Assembly: GCF_001556515.1 (NCBI RefSeq)
Contig: NZ_LSJA01000315.1
Coordinates: 1 to 47,425 of the forward strand
DNA: 47,425 nucleotides
Origin: Caulobacter sp. CCH9-E1
GTDB taxonomy: Bacteria > Pseudomonadota > Alphaproteobacteria > Caulobacterales > Caulobacteraceae
Direction: 5' to 3'
The notes beneath the pieces are model-generated. The model saw only the letters and a program-made list of their open reading frames with translations, searched no databases and had not been told where the DNA came from. Shown in pieces: positions 17,874 through 26,121 of the stretch. The position numbers were made by a program, and so were the translations under genes. Within the stretch, counting starts at the first letter, position 1. Each line of letters begins with the position of its first letter.

Positions 17874-17896
17874 GCGACTCCTTGAACAGGAGTCGC
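17874..17896 (-). promoter_or_regulatory. Hairpin enclosing the VOC gene Shine-Dalgarno
   Basis: Perfect 9-bp inverted repeat GCGACTCCT-N5-AGGAGTCGC. On the minus strand the second arm contains the AGGAG that precedes ATG 17871. Both arms also contain GANTC. With no U-tract it is more consistent with translational control than with termination. Confidence 0.6.
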
Positions 17897-17913
17897 TTCT
17901 AGCACGCGGCGGA

Positions 17914-18921
17914 CTAGCCGCCGCTATAGCCGCCGATGATCGGCAGGATCTCGCCGGTGATGTAGCTGGAGGTCTGGGGCGAGGCGAGGAAGACATAGGC
18001 CGGGGCGATCTCCTCCGGCTGGGCCGGGCGCTTCATCGGCGTCTGGCTGCCGAACTTGGCGACCTGCGAAGCGAGCTTGTCGGCGGGATTCAGCGGCGTC
18101 CAGACAGGGCCGGGGGCCACGGCGTTCACCCGGATGCCCTTGTCGACCAGATGGGTCGCCAGCGACCGGGTGAAGGCGTGGATGCCGCCCTTGGTCATCG
18201 AGTAGTCCAAGAGGTCCTTGTTTCCCAGCAGGCCGGTGACCGAGCCGGTGTTGATGATCGCGCCGCCCTTGGGCAGGTGCTTCACCGCCGCCTTGGCCAT
18301 GTGGAAATAGCCGTAGAGGTTGGTCTTCAGCGTCCGGTCGAAGTGCTCGGCCGTCAGGTCCTCGAAATCCGTGACGTGCTCCTGAAAGGCGGCGTTGTTG
18401 ACCAGCACGTCGAGCCGGCCGAACGCCTCGACGGTCTTTTCGACAGCGGCCTTGGCGTAGGCCGGGTCGGCCACGTCGCCGGGCAGCAGGATGGCGCGGC
18501 GGCCCTCCATTTCGACCGCAAGGCGGGTGGCCTCGGCGTCCTTGTCCTCGCTGAGATAGGCGATGGCCACGTCGGCGCCTTCGCGGGCGAAAAGCACCGC
18601 CACGGCGCGACCGATGCCGCTGTCGGCGCCGGTGATCAGGGCGACCTTGCCCTCGAGCTTGCCCGAGCCCTTGTAGAAGGGGGCGTCGTACATCGGCGCG
18701 GGATCCAGGCGGTATTCGTCGCCAGGCTTGCTCTGGTGCTGCTCGGGGAAGGGCGGAGCGGGGTAGGGGCGGGCGCCGGCCTGCATGGCCTCGGACTTTT
18801 CCTCGTCCTTCGGCTGGAAGGAGCGTTCTTCCTGGGCGTCCAGCGGCGCCTGGATGGCGCGTTCGGCGTCGGCGGCGCGATCGCCGGCCTGTTCGAATTG
18901 CGGCGTTTGGGTCTCGGCCAT
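17914..18921 (-). CDS. SDR-family oxidoreductase, general-stress type
   Basis: A 335-aa short-chain dehydrogenase with the extended N-terminus seen in YghA/general stress protein 39 relatives (a charged Gln/Glu/Pro-rich leader of about 85 residues). The cofactor motif is ALITGADSGIGRAVAVLFAREGADV, followed by NNAAFQ. The catalytic Ser/Tyr/Lys set is in INTGSVTGLLGNKDLLDYSMTKGG. Known relatives are stress-induced NAD(P)-dependent alcohol or aldehyde dehydrogenases. ATG 18921 follows a strong AGGAGG. A GGAAC-N16-GGTT element about 28 bp upstream of the start suggests EcfG/SigT control. Confidence 0.9.
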   Translation of the reverse strand: MAETQTPQFEQAGDRAADAERAIQAPLDAQEERSFQPKDEEKSEAMQAGARPYPAPPFPEQHQSKPGDEYRLDPAPMYDAPFYKGSGKLEGKVALITGADSGIGRAVAVLFAREGADVAIAYLSEDKDAEATRLAVEMEGRRAILLPGDVADPAYAKAAVEKTVEAFGRLDVLVNNAAFQEHVTDFEDLTAEHFDRTLKTNLYGYFHMAKAAVKHLPKGGAIINTGSVTGLLGNKDLLDYSMTKGGIHAFTRSLATHLVDKGIRVNAVAPGPVWTPLNPADKLASQVAKFGSQTPMKRPAQPEEIAPAYVFLASPQTSSYITGEILPIIGGYSGG

Positions 18922-18948
18922 GGCTGCCTCCTGAAGGTGAGCCCGGAA

Positions 18949-18973
18949 AACCACTGGCGTCGCGCGATGTTCC
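18949..18973 (-). promoter_or_regulatory. Candidate EcfG/SigT general-stress promoter
   Basis: On the minus strand GGAAC (18973-18969) is followed after 16 nt by GGTT (18952-18949). This matches the alphaproteobacterial EcfG consensus GGAAC-N16/17-CGTT except for one base. The predicted start site leaves a leader of roughly 20 nt containing the SD of the SDR gene. The downstream genes (SDR, VOC, ThuA-like) could form a stress regulon unit. Confidence 0.6.
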
Positions 18974-19049
18974 AACCGTGACCGAAAGCGGTTGCCCGCG
19001 CGGAGGGCTTCAGCCACCTTGCGCGCCTTCTTTGACATTGGTGATCTCC

Positions 19050-20450
19050 ATGCCGCGCGACGCGGCCTTAACGGCGCTTCCTCAGGAGCGGCCGCGCGGC
19101 CCCATCCTTACCGACCTGATCGAACTGCTCCGCCTGGCGGGGCCGGTCGTGCTGTCGCGCCTGGGCATCATGGTCATGGGCCTGACCGACGCGATCGTGG
19201 TCGGCCACTACTCGGCCCAGCAGCTGGGCTTCCACGCCATGGCCTGGGCCCCATCGTCGATCTTCGTGACCATGAACGTCGGCCTGCTGGTCGGGGTTCA
19301 GGTGATGACCGCCCGCGCGATCGGCGCCGGCAAGCGTCACGAGACGGGGGCGGTGCTGCGGCGTGGCCTGACCTACAGCCTGTGGCTCGGGCTCGGCGGG
19401 ATGGCGCTTCAGGCGCTGCTGGGCCCGTTTTTCCTGCATAGCCTGGGCCTGAAGGACGGTCTTGCCGACGGCGCGACCTTGCCGCTGATCGTGTTCGCGC
19501 TGTCCCTGCCGCTCTATTCGGTCTCGGTGGTGCTGACCTTCTGGCTGGAGGGGCTGGCGCGGCCTACCCCGGGGGCGGTGATGATGTGGCTGGCGAACCT
19601 GGTGAACCTGGCGGCCAACCTGCTCCTGGTGCCCGGGACCTTCGGCCTGCCGGCGCTGGGGGCCACGGGCGGCGCCTGGTCGACCTTCGCCGCGCGGCTT
19701 GCGCTTCTGGCGGCCCTGGCGATCTATGTGCTGCGGATGAAGGAGGCCCGCGCGCTGGGCGTGTTCGACAAGCCGGCGCGCGATCGACCCGCCGAGATCG
19801 AGCAGCGCCGGATCGGCTATGGCGCCGGCGCGTCGAACTTCTTCGAGGTCTCGGCCTTCGCCGGCATGAACCTGGTGGCCGGCTGGATCGGCGCCCTGGC
19901 CGTCGCGGCGTGGGCGGTGGTGCTGAACGTGGCGGCGATCATCTTCATGATCCCGCTGGGCGTGGCTTCGGCGACGGCGGTGCAGGTTGGGCGAGCCTAT
20001 GGCGCGCGGGACCCCGCCGGCATGACCCGCGCCGGCTGGATCGCCTTCAGCGTGATCGCGGTGATCGGCGTCGCGGCCGCGCTGCTGCTCTATCCGACCC
20101 GCCACTGGGTGGCCCTGGCCTATACGACCGATCCGGCGGCGCTGGAGCTGATCCTGCCAGCCCTCGTTTTGACCTGCTTCTTCCTGGCCCCCGACGCGGT
20201 GCAGGTGGTGGCGGCCCAGGCGTTGCGCGCACGCGGCGAGGTGTGGGTCCCGACCATCACCCACCTGATCAGCTACGCGCTGGTCATGGGCCCTCTGGCC
20301 TGGTGGTTGGCGATCCCGCGCGGCATGGGCCTGAACGGCGTGGTGCTGTCGGTGATCGTCACCAGCTTCCTGGCGGCCGGCTTCCTGTTGGCGCGGTTCA
20401 GGATCCTGGACCTGCGGGATCGGAAGCTGGCGGAGGAGGAGGGGGCCTAG
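19050..20450 (+). CDS. MATE family multidrug efflux transporter
   Basis: A 466-aa integral membrane protein with about 12 hydrophobic segments and the MATE signature regions: LIELLRLAGPVVLSRLGIMVMGLTDAIVVGHYSAQQLGFHA, then NVGLLVGVQVMTARAIGAGKR. The second half shows the matching internal repeat (VGRAYGARDPAGM). Members export cationic drugs or toxic compounds using Na+ or H+ gradients. ATG 19050 is chosen; the open frame extends to 18978 without a good start. Its stop overlaps the stop of the converging gene in CTAG. Confidence 0.9.
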   Translation: MPRDAALTALPQERPRGPILTDLIELLRLAGPVVLSRLGIMVMGLTDAIVVGHYSAQQLGFHAMAWAPSSIFVTMNVGLLVGVQVMTARAIGAGKRHETGAVLRRGLTYSLWLGLGGMALQALLGPFFLHSLGLKDGLADGATLPLIVFALSLPLYSVSVVLTFWLEGLARPTPGAVMMWLANLVNLAANLLLVPGTFGLPALGATGGAWSTFAARLALLAALAIYVLRMKEARALGVFDKPARDRPAEIEQRRIGYGAGASNFFEVSAFAGMNLVAGWIGALAVAAWAVVLNVAAIIFMIPLGVASATAVQVGRAYGARDPAGMTRAGWIAFSVIAVIGVAAALLLYPTRHWVALAYTTDPAALELILPALVLTCFFLAPDAVQVVAAQALRARGEVWVPTITHLISYALVMGPLAWWLAIPRGMGLNGVVLSVIVTSFLAAGFLLARFRILDLRDRKLAEEEGA

Positions 20451-20456
20451 GCCCCC
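20441..20456. terminator. GC palindrome spanning both stop codons
   Basis: The 16-bp perfect palindrome GGGGGCCTAGGCCCCC contains the stop codons of the MATE gene and of the converging DUF429-like gene. It could form a short bidirectional stop structure, though no U-tract follows on either strand. Confidence 0.35.
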
Positions 20457-21343
20457 AGGATCCAGCCTTCCTCGGTCTCCGCGACCGCCAGCGCCTCCTC
20501 GTCCAGACCCTTCGGCGCGGCGAAGGCGGCGGCCAGCTTGCCGGCCTCGTCCAGCTTGGCGAAGTGCTCGGCCAGCTCGCGCACCTGGGCCAGGTCCTTG
20601 ACCTCGCCCGGGGCCGGGACGGCTTTCAGCAGCGACGGATAGACCTCGGCCACGACGACGTCGACGCCCTCGAGATCGGCCTCGGTCAGGGCCTTGAAGC
20701 CCGTCTCGAACGGCCAGACGCGCACCGCCTCGCCGCGCGCGTCCTTCAGGCGTCGCGCGGCCGGGATGCCGACGATCGCCTGACCGCCGACCGAGCCGTT
20801 GTAGTAGAGCTTCCAGATCGAGTGCGCGCCTTTCGCGGCCTTGTCGGCCTGGCGGAACTCGGGAAGGTCGTCGGGGCCGTGCTCGCGCACCCGCTTGGGT
20901 TGCAGTGTCGTCAACGCGTCCTTGGGCGGGCAGCCCCAGAACGGGAAGGGGCCGCCGGTCAGGCGCCGGTTGATCTCCGAACCGACGCCGAAGCGGTTGT
21001 TGGTGTTGTCGGCCTTGTCCTTGACCATCTTGGCCAGCTGGTCCCAGACCGCGCGCCAGGGCTTGTCGCCGGGCAGGGCCAGCGCCTTGGCCAGGCCGCG
21101 CGGGAAGCCCAGCGGGAAGTCGAAGCCGACCAGGGCCCGCTCGCCGCGCTTCTTCAGGTCGTCGAGGATGGCGGTCAGGCGCGTTTCGGCCTCGGCGCGG
21201 GTGGCCGGATTGTAGCTCTCGAAGCCGAGGCGGAAGCGCACGTCGCGCTTGAGCACGCCGATCCAGATGGAGTCCGCGCCCGTGCTCGGCTTGGCCGCGG
21301 CGCTCCAATCCACGATCACATAGGCGCTGAACAGACGCGACAC
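20447..21343 (-). CDS. DUF429-like predicted RNase H-fold protein
   Basis: A 298-aa soluble protein starting at GTG 21343, with GGAG upstream. The opening strand YVIVDWSAAAKPSTGADSIWIGVL, the later LVGFDFPLGFP and VVVAEVYPSLL place acidic residues at three strand ends, as expected of DUF429-like proteins with an RNase H-like fold. A long central insertion (NNRFGVGSEINRRLTGGPFPFWGCPP) looks like a substrate-binding region. Some databases label relatives as cobalamin or molybdopterin proteins without direct evidence; I would not use those names. Downstream of opgH on the same strand with a 90-bp gap. Confidence 0.65.
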   Translation of the reverse strand: MSRLFSAYVIVDWSAAAKPSTGADSIWIGVLKRDVRFRLGFESYNPATRAEAETRLTAILDDLKKRGERALVGFDFPLGFPRGLAKALALPGDKPWRAVWDQLAKMVKDKADNTNNRFGVGSEINRRLTGGPFPFWGCPPKDALTTLQPKRVREHGPDDLPEFRQADKAAKGAHSIWKLYYNGSVGGQAIVGIPAARRLKDARGEAVRVWPFETGFKALTEADLEGVDVVVAEVYPSLLKAVPAPGEVKDLAQVRELAEHFAKLDEAGKLAAAFAAPKGLDEEALAVAETEEGWILGA

Positions 21344-21433
21344 GGCAGCCGGCTCCGAAAGAGAAACGAAGTGGCGCTTCTACTCTTCCGGGAGCCGCGC
21401 GGCCAGATCATCAAAGCGCTTGACGCGCGGATA

Positions 21434-23428
21434 TCAGGCCGCGTCGCGGATCTTGGCGGTCGGGCCGATCGGACGGCCGTTGCGGGCGAACCAGCGGATC
21501 GGCGGCTCGCACGACGGGCCCAGGGCCGCGCGGACGATGGCCGGCGGACGGCGCTCCTCCGGGGTCATGAACAGGCCGTTGGTCTTCAGCTTCAGCCCAG
21601 CCGCCTTGTGGGCGCCCAGCATGGTCAGCGGCACGGCCAGGACGAGGCCCATCAGGATCGGCGCGGTCGAGGTGAAGAGGTCAGGCGTGAACCAGAAGAC
21701 ACTCGCCAGGACGACGCCCGTGACGCTGATCCAGCCCATGGCGGCCGAGGCCTCCTTGAAGCTGACCTTGTCCGCGTCGCGGCGCTGGGTGGCCCAGCCG
21801 CCGACCTTGCCGGCCAGGATTTCGACGATGGCGCGGGTCTGGGTGAACATCAGCATCGGCGCGACGAGCGCCGACAATAGCATCTCGATCGCCAGGCCGG
21901 CGGCGATGCGGCGCTTGCCGCCAAAGCCCTTGACCTCGGCCTTGCGGTTCAGGACGAGGATCGCGCCCAGGATCTTGGGGCCGAACAGCAGCACGAAGGT
22001 GATGATCATGGCCCAGGCGGTGGCCTGGATCTCGCGCCAGTCGATCAGGGCGTGCGCGGCGGCTTGCAGGTCGGCCATGGTGAAGGCCGCCTTCTTCAGC
22101 TCGGGCATCAGGGCGCGCGAGGTGATACCGGCCGTCAGGGCGATGAACCACAGCGGCGACAGGGCGTAGCTCAGCACGCCGATCACCAGGTGCAGGCGGC
22201 TCATCCAGTGCAGGCCCGGCAGGCCGACCAGCGGCATGTGCTGGATGTTGCCTCGGCACCAGCGACGATCGCGGGTGGCGAAGTCGAGCAGGTTCGAGGG
22301 GCTCTCCTCGTAGGAGCCCTCCAGGTACGGGGCCAGGTGCACGCTCCAGCCGCCGCGGCGCAGCAGGGCGCTTTCCAGGGCGTCGTGGCTCATCACCTCG
22401 CCGCCGAAAGGCTTGGGACCGGCCAGGTGCGGCAGGCCGCAGGTCTCGGCGAAGGCGCGGGTGCGGACGATGGCGTTGTGGCCCCAGAAGGAGCTCTCCG
22501 TGCCCGACCACCAGGCCAGGCCGGTCCAGGCGACGCGGCCGTACAGGCGCGTGGCGAACTGCAGGGTGCGGGCGAAGATCGTCTGGCCGTTGATGATCAT
22601 CGGCATGGTCTGGATCAGGCCGGCGCCCGGGTGACGCTCCATGGCGTCGGCCAGGCGCACCATCGCCTCGCCGGTCATCAGGCTGTCGGCGTCCAGGACC
22701 AGCATGTGCTCGTAGGCGCCGCCCCAGCGGCTGACCCAGTCGGCGATATTGCCGGCCTTGCGGCCCGTGTTTTCCTTGCGGACGCGGTAGTAGACGTTGC
22801 TGTGCGCCTCGCGGCGGAAGCGGGCGAAGCAGGCCTGCTCGGCCAGCGCCACCTGGGCGTCGCGGGTGTCGCTGAGCACGAAGATGTCGAAGTGCCGGCT
22901 CATGCCGGTCTCGGCCAGCGAGGCGTCCATGGCGCGCAGGCGGGCGAAGACGGCGGCGGCGTCCTCGTTGTGCACTGGCATCAGGATGGCGGTGCGCGTG
23001 TGCAGCTTCGGCATCGGCTTTTCGGTGTCGATGCCCAGCGGATCCTTGGGCTTGCCCAGCAGGATGACAAAGCCGGCCACGGCCGTGCAGAACCACAGCG
23101 ACAGGGCCAGGAACAGCGGCGCCAGCAGGGTCAGGACGATGGCCTCGAGACGGGTCACGCCGCCCAGGGCGATGGTGTCGAAGGTGGCCTTCCAGCCGGC
23201 GCAGCCCATGACGATGGTCGAGAGCGCGATGATCCAGCGGCGCATCGACATGCTGGCGACCAGCGCGGCGGCGCGGCGCGGACCGCCTTGCCAGAAGCCC
23301 AGCGGCTGGACCGGCATGGCCAGCGGCGCCTCGGTGGGGATCTCGACGGTGTCCCGCCGCTGCACGACCTGATCGAGGGACACGCTCGTGGAGGTGCGCA
23401 CGTCGAAGAGGGCGGAACGATCGCTCAT
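21434..23428 (-). CDS. opgH: Osmoregulated periplasmic glucan glucosyltransferase OpgH
   Basis: A 664-aa inner membrane GT2-family enzyme that uses UDP-glucose to build the beta-1,2 glucan backbone. A signature start (RRDTVEIPTEAPLAMPVQPLGFW) precedes two or more membrane segments. The cytosolic catalytic domain follows (HTRTAILMPVHNEDAAAVFARLRAM, then LVLDADSLM as the DxD-like motif, and DRRWCRGN as the QxxRW-like motif), and then a cluster of C-terminal membrane segments. No opgG is adjacent. In Caulobacter OpgH has been reported to be important for cell shape; the sequence supports only enzyme identity. Confidence 0.93.
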   Translation of the reverse strand: MSDRSALFDVRTSTSVSLDQVVQRRDTVEIPTEAPLAMPVQPLGFWQGGPRRAAALVASMSMRRWIIALSTIVMGCAGWKATFDTIALGGVTRLEAIVLTLLAPLFLALSLWFCTAVAGFVILLGKPKDPLGIDTEKPMPKLHTRTAILMPVHNEDAAAVFARLRAMDASLAETGMSRHFDIFVLSDTRDAQVALAEQACFARFRREAHSNVYYRVRKENTGRKAGNIADWVSRWGGAYEHMLVLDADSLMTGEAMVRLADAMERHPGAGLIQTMPMIINGQTIFARTLQFATRLYGRVAWTGLAWWSGTESSFWGHNAIVRTRAFAETCGLPHLAGPKPFGGEVMSHDALESALLRRGGWSVHLAPYLEGSYEESPSNLLDFATRDRRWCRGNIQHMPLVGLPGLHWMSRLHLVIGVLSYALSPLWFIALTAGITSRALMPELKKAAFTMADLQAAAHALIDWREIQATAWAMIITFVLLFGPKILGAILVLNRKAEVKGFGGKRRIAAGLAIEMLLSALVAPMLMFTQTRAIVEILAGKVGGWATQRRDADKVSFKEASAAMGWISVTGVVLASVFWFTPDLFTSTAPILMGLVLAVPLTMLGAHKAAGLKLKTNGLFMTPEERRPPAIVRAALGPSCEPPIRWFARNGRPIGPTAKIRDAA

Positions 23429-23707
23429 ATCGTCAGATCTCGGACTTTTTCCGGCGAACCGGGCTCTCTCCGCGCGTTTCGCCGTCTGAGCTCTTTCAGC
23501 GACCTCGCGGGTCCGCTAGGGAACCGGGTGTGCGCTTGAGGGATTCATGACGACGAGGGTCGGCGTGGAGAAGCGCCAACGACGCACACAGTAAAACCTT
23601 GATCACAAATTCGCTACCAGAAATCACGCCGATTTCGCAGTTGCGAGAAAATACACTGACCGCGCGCCGCGCGAGCGATGCTCGCCTTCTAGGGGAAATT
23701 GGCTAAG

Positions 23708-24058
23708 ATGATGAATTGCTGGCGTTTCTTGGTTTTGGCCGGCGTTCTGGCGCTTGCGGCCTGCGGCGATCGGTCCGAGACCTCGCCCGCGAAACCCGCG
23801 GCGGTTGAGGCCGTACCATCGACCGAGGCGCTGCCGGCCTATGACGCTCAAGGCGTTATCGCCAGCCTGGATGGTCAGATTCTCACGCTCGATCACGACG
23901 GCGCGAGCGCGGCGGGGCTGAATCCTGGTCGCGACCAATTCAAGGTCTATGCGGACGTGCTGGCCGAGGCGCCGATCACCCCCGGCGCGCGGGTGAAGTT
24001 CCAGTTCAAGAAGGCGCCAACGGGGCTCGAGGTGTCGAAGCTCGAGCCCCGCGACTAG
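23708..24058 (+). CDS. CusF-like lipoprotein, metal ligands not conserved
   Basis: A 116-aa lipoprotein: signal MMNCWRFLVLAGVLALAAC with a lipobox LAAC, a Pro/Ala linker, then a small beta-barrel domain (AYDAQGVIASLDGQILTLDHDG then FKVYADVLAEAPITPGARVKFQFKKAPTGLEVSKLEP). This matches the layout of the CusF copper-binding domain. A His aligns with the CusF His, but the Trp and both Met ligands of the Cu(I) site are absent (AAGLNPGRDQFKV). It may therefore bind another ligand or none. ATG 23708 is preceded by AGGGGAAA. No efflux or copper genes are next to it. Confidence 0.65.
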   Translation: MMNCWRFLVLAGVLALAACGDRSETSPAKPAAVEAVPSTEALPAYDAQGVIASLDGQILTLDHDGASAAGLNPGRDQFKVYADVLAEAPITPGARVKFQFKKAPTGLEVSKLEPRD

Positions 24059-24062
24059 GGCC

Positions 24063-25088
24063 TTAGCTCAGCTTCACCAGCATCTTGCCAAGGTTCTCGC
24101 CCGAGAACAGCTTCAGGAAGGCGTCGGGCGCGCGCTCCACGCCTTCCTCGACGGTCTCCTTCCAGGTGATTTTGCCGGCCTTGATCCACTCGGCCATGTC
24201 CTTGGCGAACTGCGGGAACATGTCGGCGTGGTTGGAGACGATGAAGCCCTCCAGGCGCAGGCTCTTGCCGACGGCCAGGATGATGTTCGACGGCCCCTCG
24301 GGCTTAGCGGTCTCGTTGTACTGCGAGATCATCCCGCACAGGGCGAAACGGGCGAACGGACGGGCCGAGTTGATCGCCGCCTCCAGGTGCACGCCGCCGA
24401 CGTTCTCGAAATAGACGTCGATGCCCTTGGGCGCGACCTTGGCCAGCTCGGCCACTACGTCGGGCGTGGCCTTGTAGTCGATCACGTGATCGACGCCGAT
24501 CGACTTCAGGAACGCGACCTTCTCCGGCCCGCCGGCCGAGCCGATCACGGTGTGGCCCTTCAGCTTGGCGATCTGACAGACGACCGAGCCGACCGCGCCG
24601 GCCGCGGCCGACACGAAGACGACGTCGCCTTCCTTCAGCGCCGCGATGCGCAGCAGGCCGACATAGGCCGTCAGGCCGGGCATGCCGACCACGCCCAGGA
24701 AGGCCTGGGGCGGAATGCCGTGGGTCTCAATCTTGGTGATGGCGCCCAGGCCGCCGGCCGCCAGCGCCTTGGGCGAGGCGTTATAGGCCTCGCGCCAGCC
24801 GAACATCGAATTGACGATGTCGCCCGGCTTGAAGTCGGGATCATTGGACGCGATGACCTCGCCGATCGCGCCGCCTTGCAGGGCGTGGCCCAGCTGGAAC
24901 GGCGGCACATAGCTGGGACGGTCGTACATCCGGCCCCGCATATAGGGGTCGACCGACATCCACAGGTTCCGGACCTGGATTTCGTCAGGGCCCGGCGCGG
25001 GCAGCTCGACCGTGGCCAGTTCGAAGTCCGAGGCCTTGGGCAGGCCGACGGGACGGCTCTTCAGTCGGATTTCGCGCGACGTGGTCAT
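24063..25088 (-). CDS. CurA-like NADP-dependent oxidoreductase (MDR family)
   Basis: A 341-aa zinc-independent medium-chain dehydrogenase/reductase of the CurA/YncB/leukotriene-B4 dehydrogenase type. The start is SREIRLKSRPVGLPKASDFEL, with the conserved VRNLWMSVDPYMRGRM. The nucleotide-binding segment is GDVVFVSAAAGAVGSVVCQIAKLKGHTVIGSAG, and YFENVGG completes the family pattern. Such enzymes reduce activated C=C bonds of enones; the natural substrate is unknown. It converges on the CusF-like gene with 4 bp between them. Confidence 0.9.
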   Translation of the reverse strand: MTTSREIRLKSRPVGLPKASDFELATVELPAPGPDEIQVRNLWMSVDPYMRGRMYDRPSYVPPFQLGHALQGGAIGEVIASNDPDFKPGDIVNSMFGWREAYNASPKALAAGGLGAITKIETHGIPPQAFLGVVGMPGLTAYVGLLRIAALKEGDVVFVSAAAGAVGSVVCQIAKLKGHTVIGSAGGPEKVAFLKSIGVDHVIDYKATPDVVAELAKVAPKGIDVYFENVGGVHLEAAINSARPFARFALCGMISQYNETAKPEGPSNIILAVGKSLRLEGFIVSNHADMFPQFAKDMAEWIKAGKITWKETVEEGVERAPDAFLKLFSGENLGKMLVKLS

Positions 25089-25203
25089 GATCTTCCCTCC
25101 CTTGGCAGGGCCAAGTGTTGTGAATTTAAACGAATGTTTATCGCGTCCTTAGGGAAGGCTCCAGTGCTTCTATGCGGTCGCGAAGCAGAGTAGACAGCGC
25201 GCC

Positions 25204-26121
25204 ATGACCCAGACTCTGAAAGCGGGCGTCGTCGGCGCCGGGGTGTTCGGCGGCTACCACGCCAAGAAGTACGCGGAGTTGCCGGATGTGACGCTGGCGG
25301 CCGTGTTCGACGTCGACCTCGCGCGGGCCGAAGCGCTGGCCGGGCCGCTGGGCGCCAAGGCCTTCGACGACATGGACGCCTTCCTGGCCGCCGTCGACGT
25401 GGTCACCGTGGCGACGCCGGCGGTGCACCACGCCGGGGCGGCGCTCGCGGCGCTGAAGGCGGGCAAGCCGGTCTATTCGGAGAAGCCGCTGGCCGTGACG
25501 CCCGAGGACGCCGACAAGATGGTCGTCGCCGCCGCCAAGGCCGGCGTGCCGCTGGCCTGCGGTCACCAGGAACGCGTGGTGTTCCAGGCGATGGGCCTGC
25601 TGGATATCCCCGAACAGCCGCTGCGCCTGGAGGCGGTGCGTCGCGGCACGCCCTCTGACCGCAACCTCGACGTCTCGGTCGTGCTGGACCTGATGATCCA
25701 CGACATCGATCTGGCCCTGGCGCTCTGCGACGGCGAGCCGGTGGCGGTGGAAGGCGAGGGGGCGATCACCCGTTCGACCTCTCTGGACTGGGTCAAGGCC
25801 GAGGCGACCTTCGACAACGGCTTCACCGCCGTGTTCGACAGCTCCCGCGTGGCCGAGGCGCGCGAGCGGACCATGAAGGTCGTCTATCCGTCGGGCGAGG
25901 TCGAGATCGACTTCCTGACCCGCGCCTTCCGCAACACGACGCCCTATCCGCTGATCGAGAACTTCACCGAGACGCCGGCCGGCAAGGACCCCCTCGGCCT
26001 GTCGGTGGCCGGCTTTCTCGCCGCCGTGCGCGGCGAGGCGCCTAGACCCGTGGTGACGGGGCAAGAAGCGGCCAGGGCGCTCGACCTGGCGCTCGCGGTG
26101 GAGCAGGCGGTGGACGGCTAG
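25204..26121 (+). CDS. Gfo/Idh/MocA family oxidoreductase
   Basis: A 305-aa NAD(P)-dependent oxidoreductase: Rossmann start LKAGVVGAGVFGGYHAKKYAEL, the conserved YSEKPLAVTPEDADKMV (EKP motif), and the catalytic region LMIHDIDLALAL with its His/Asp pair. Family members act on sugars, inositols or sugar nucleotides. No carbohydrate gene is beside it, so the substrate cannot be guessed. Its stop overlaps that of the converging gene in CTAG (26118-26121). Confidence 0.9.
   Translation: MTQTLKAGVVGAGVFGGYHAKKYAELPDVTLAAVFDVDLARAEALAGPLGAKAFDDMDAFLAAVDVVTVATPAVHHAGAALAALKAGKPVYSEKPLAVTPEDADKMVVAAAKAGVPLACGHQERVVFQAMGLLDIPEQPLRLEAVRRGTPSDRNLDVSVVLDLMIHDIDLALALCDGEPVAVEGEGAITRSTSLDWVKAEATFDNGFTAVFDSSRVAEARERTMKVVYPSGEVEIDFLTRAFRNTTPYPLIENFTETPAGKDPLGLSVAGFLAAVRGEAPRPVVTGQEAARALDLALAVEQAVDG

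Noticed and set aside
23547..23594. 15-codon ORF with GAGGG spacing (MTTRVGVEKRQRRTQ), possible leader peptide
   Set aside because: No amino-acid run, no attenuator, and the following gene (CusF-like) has no biosynthetic role; could be chance.
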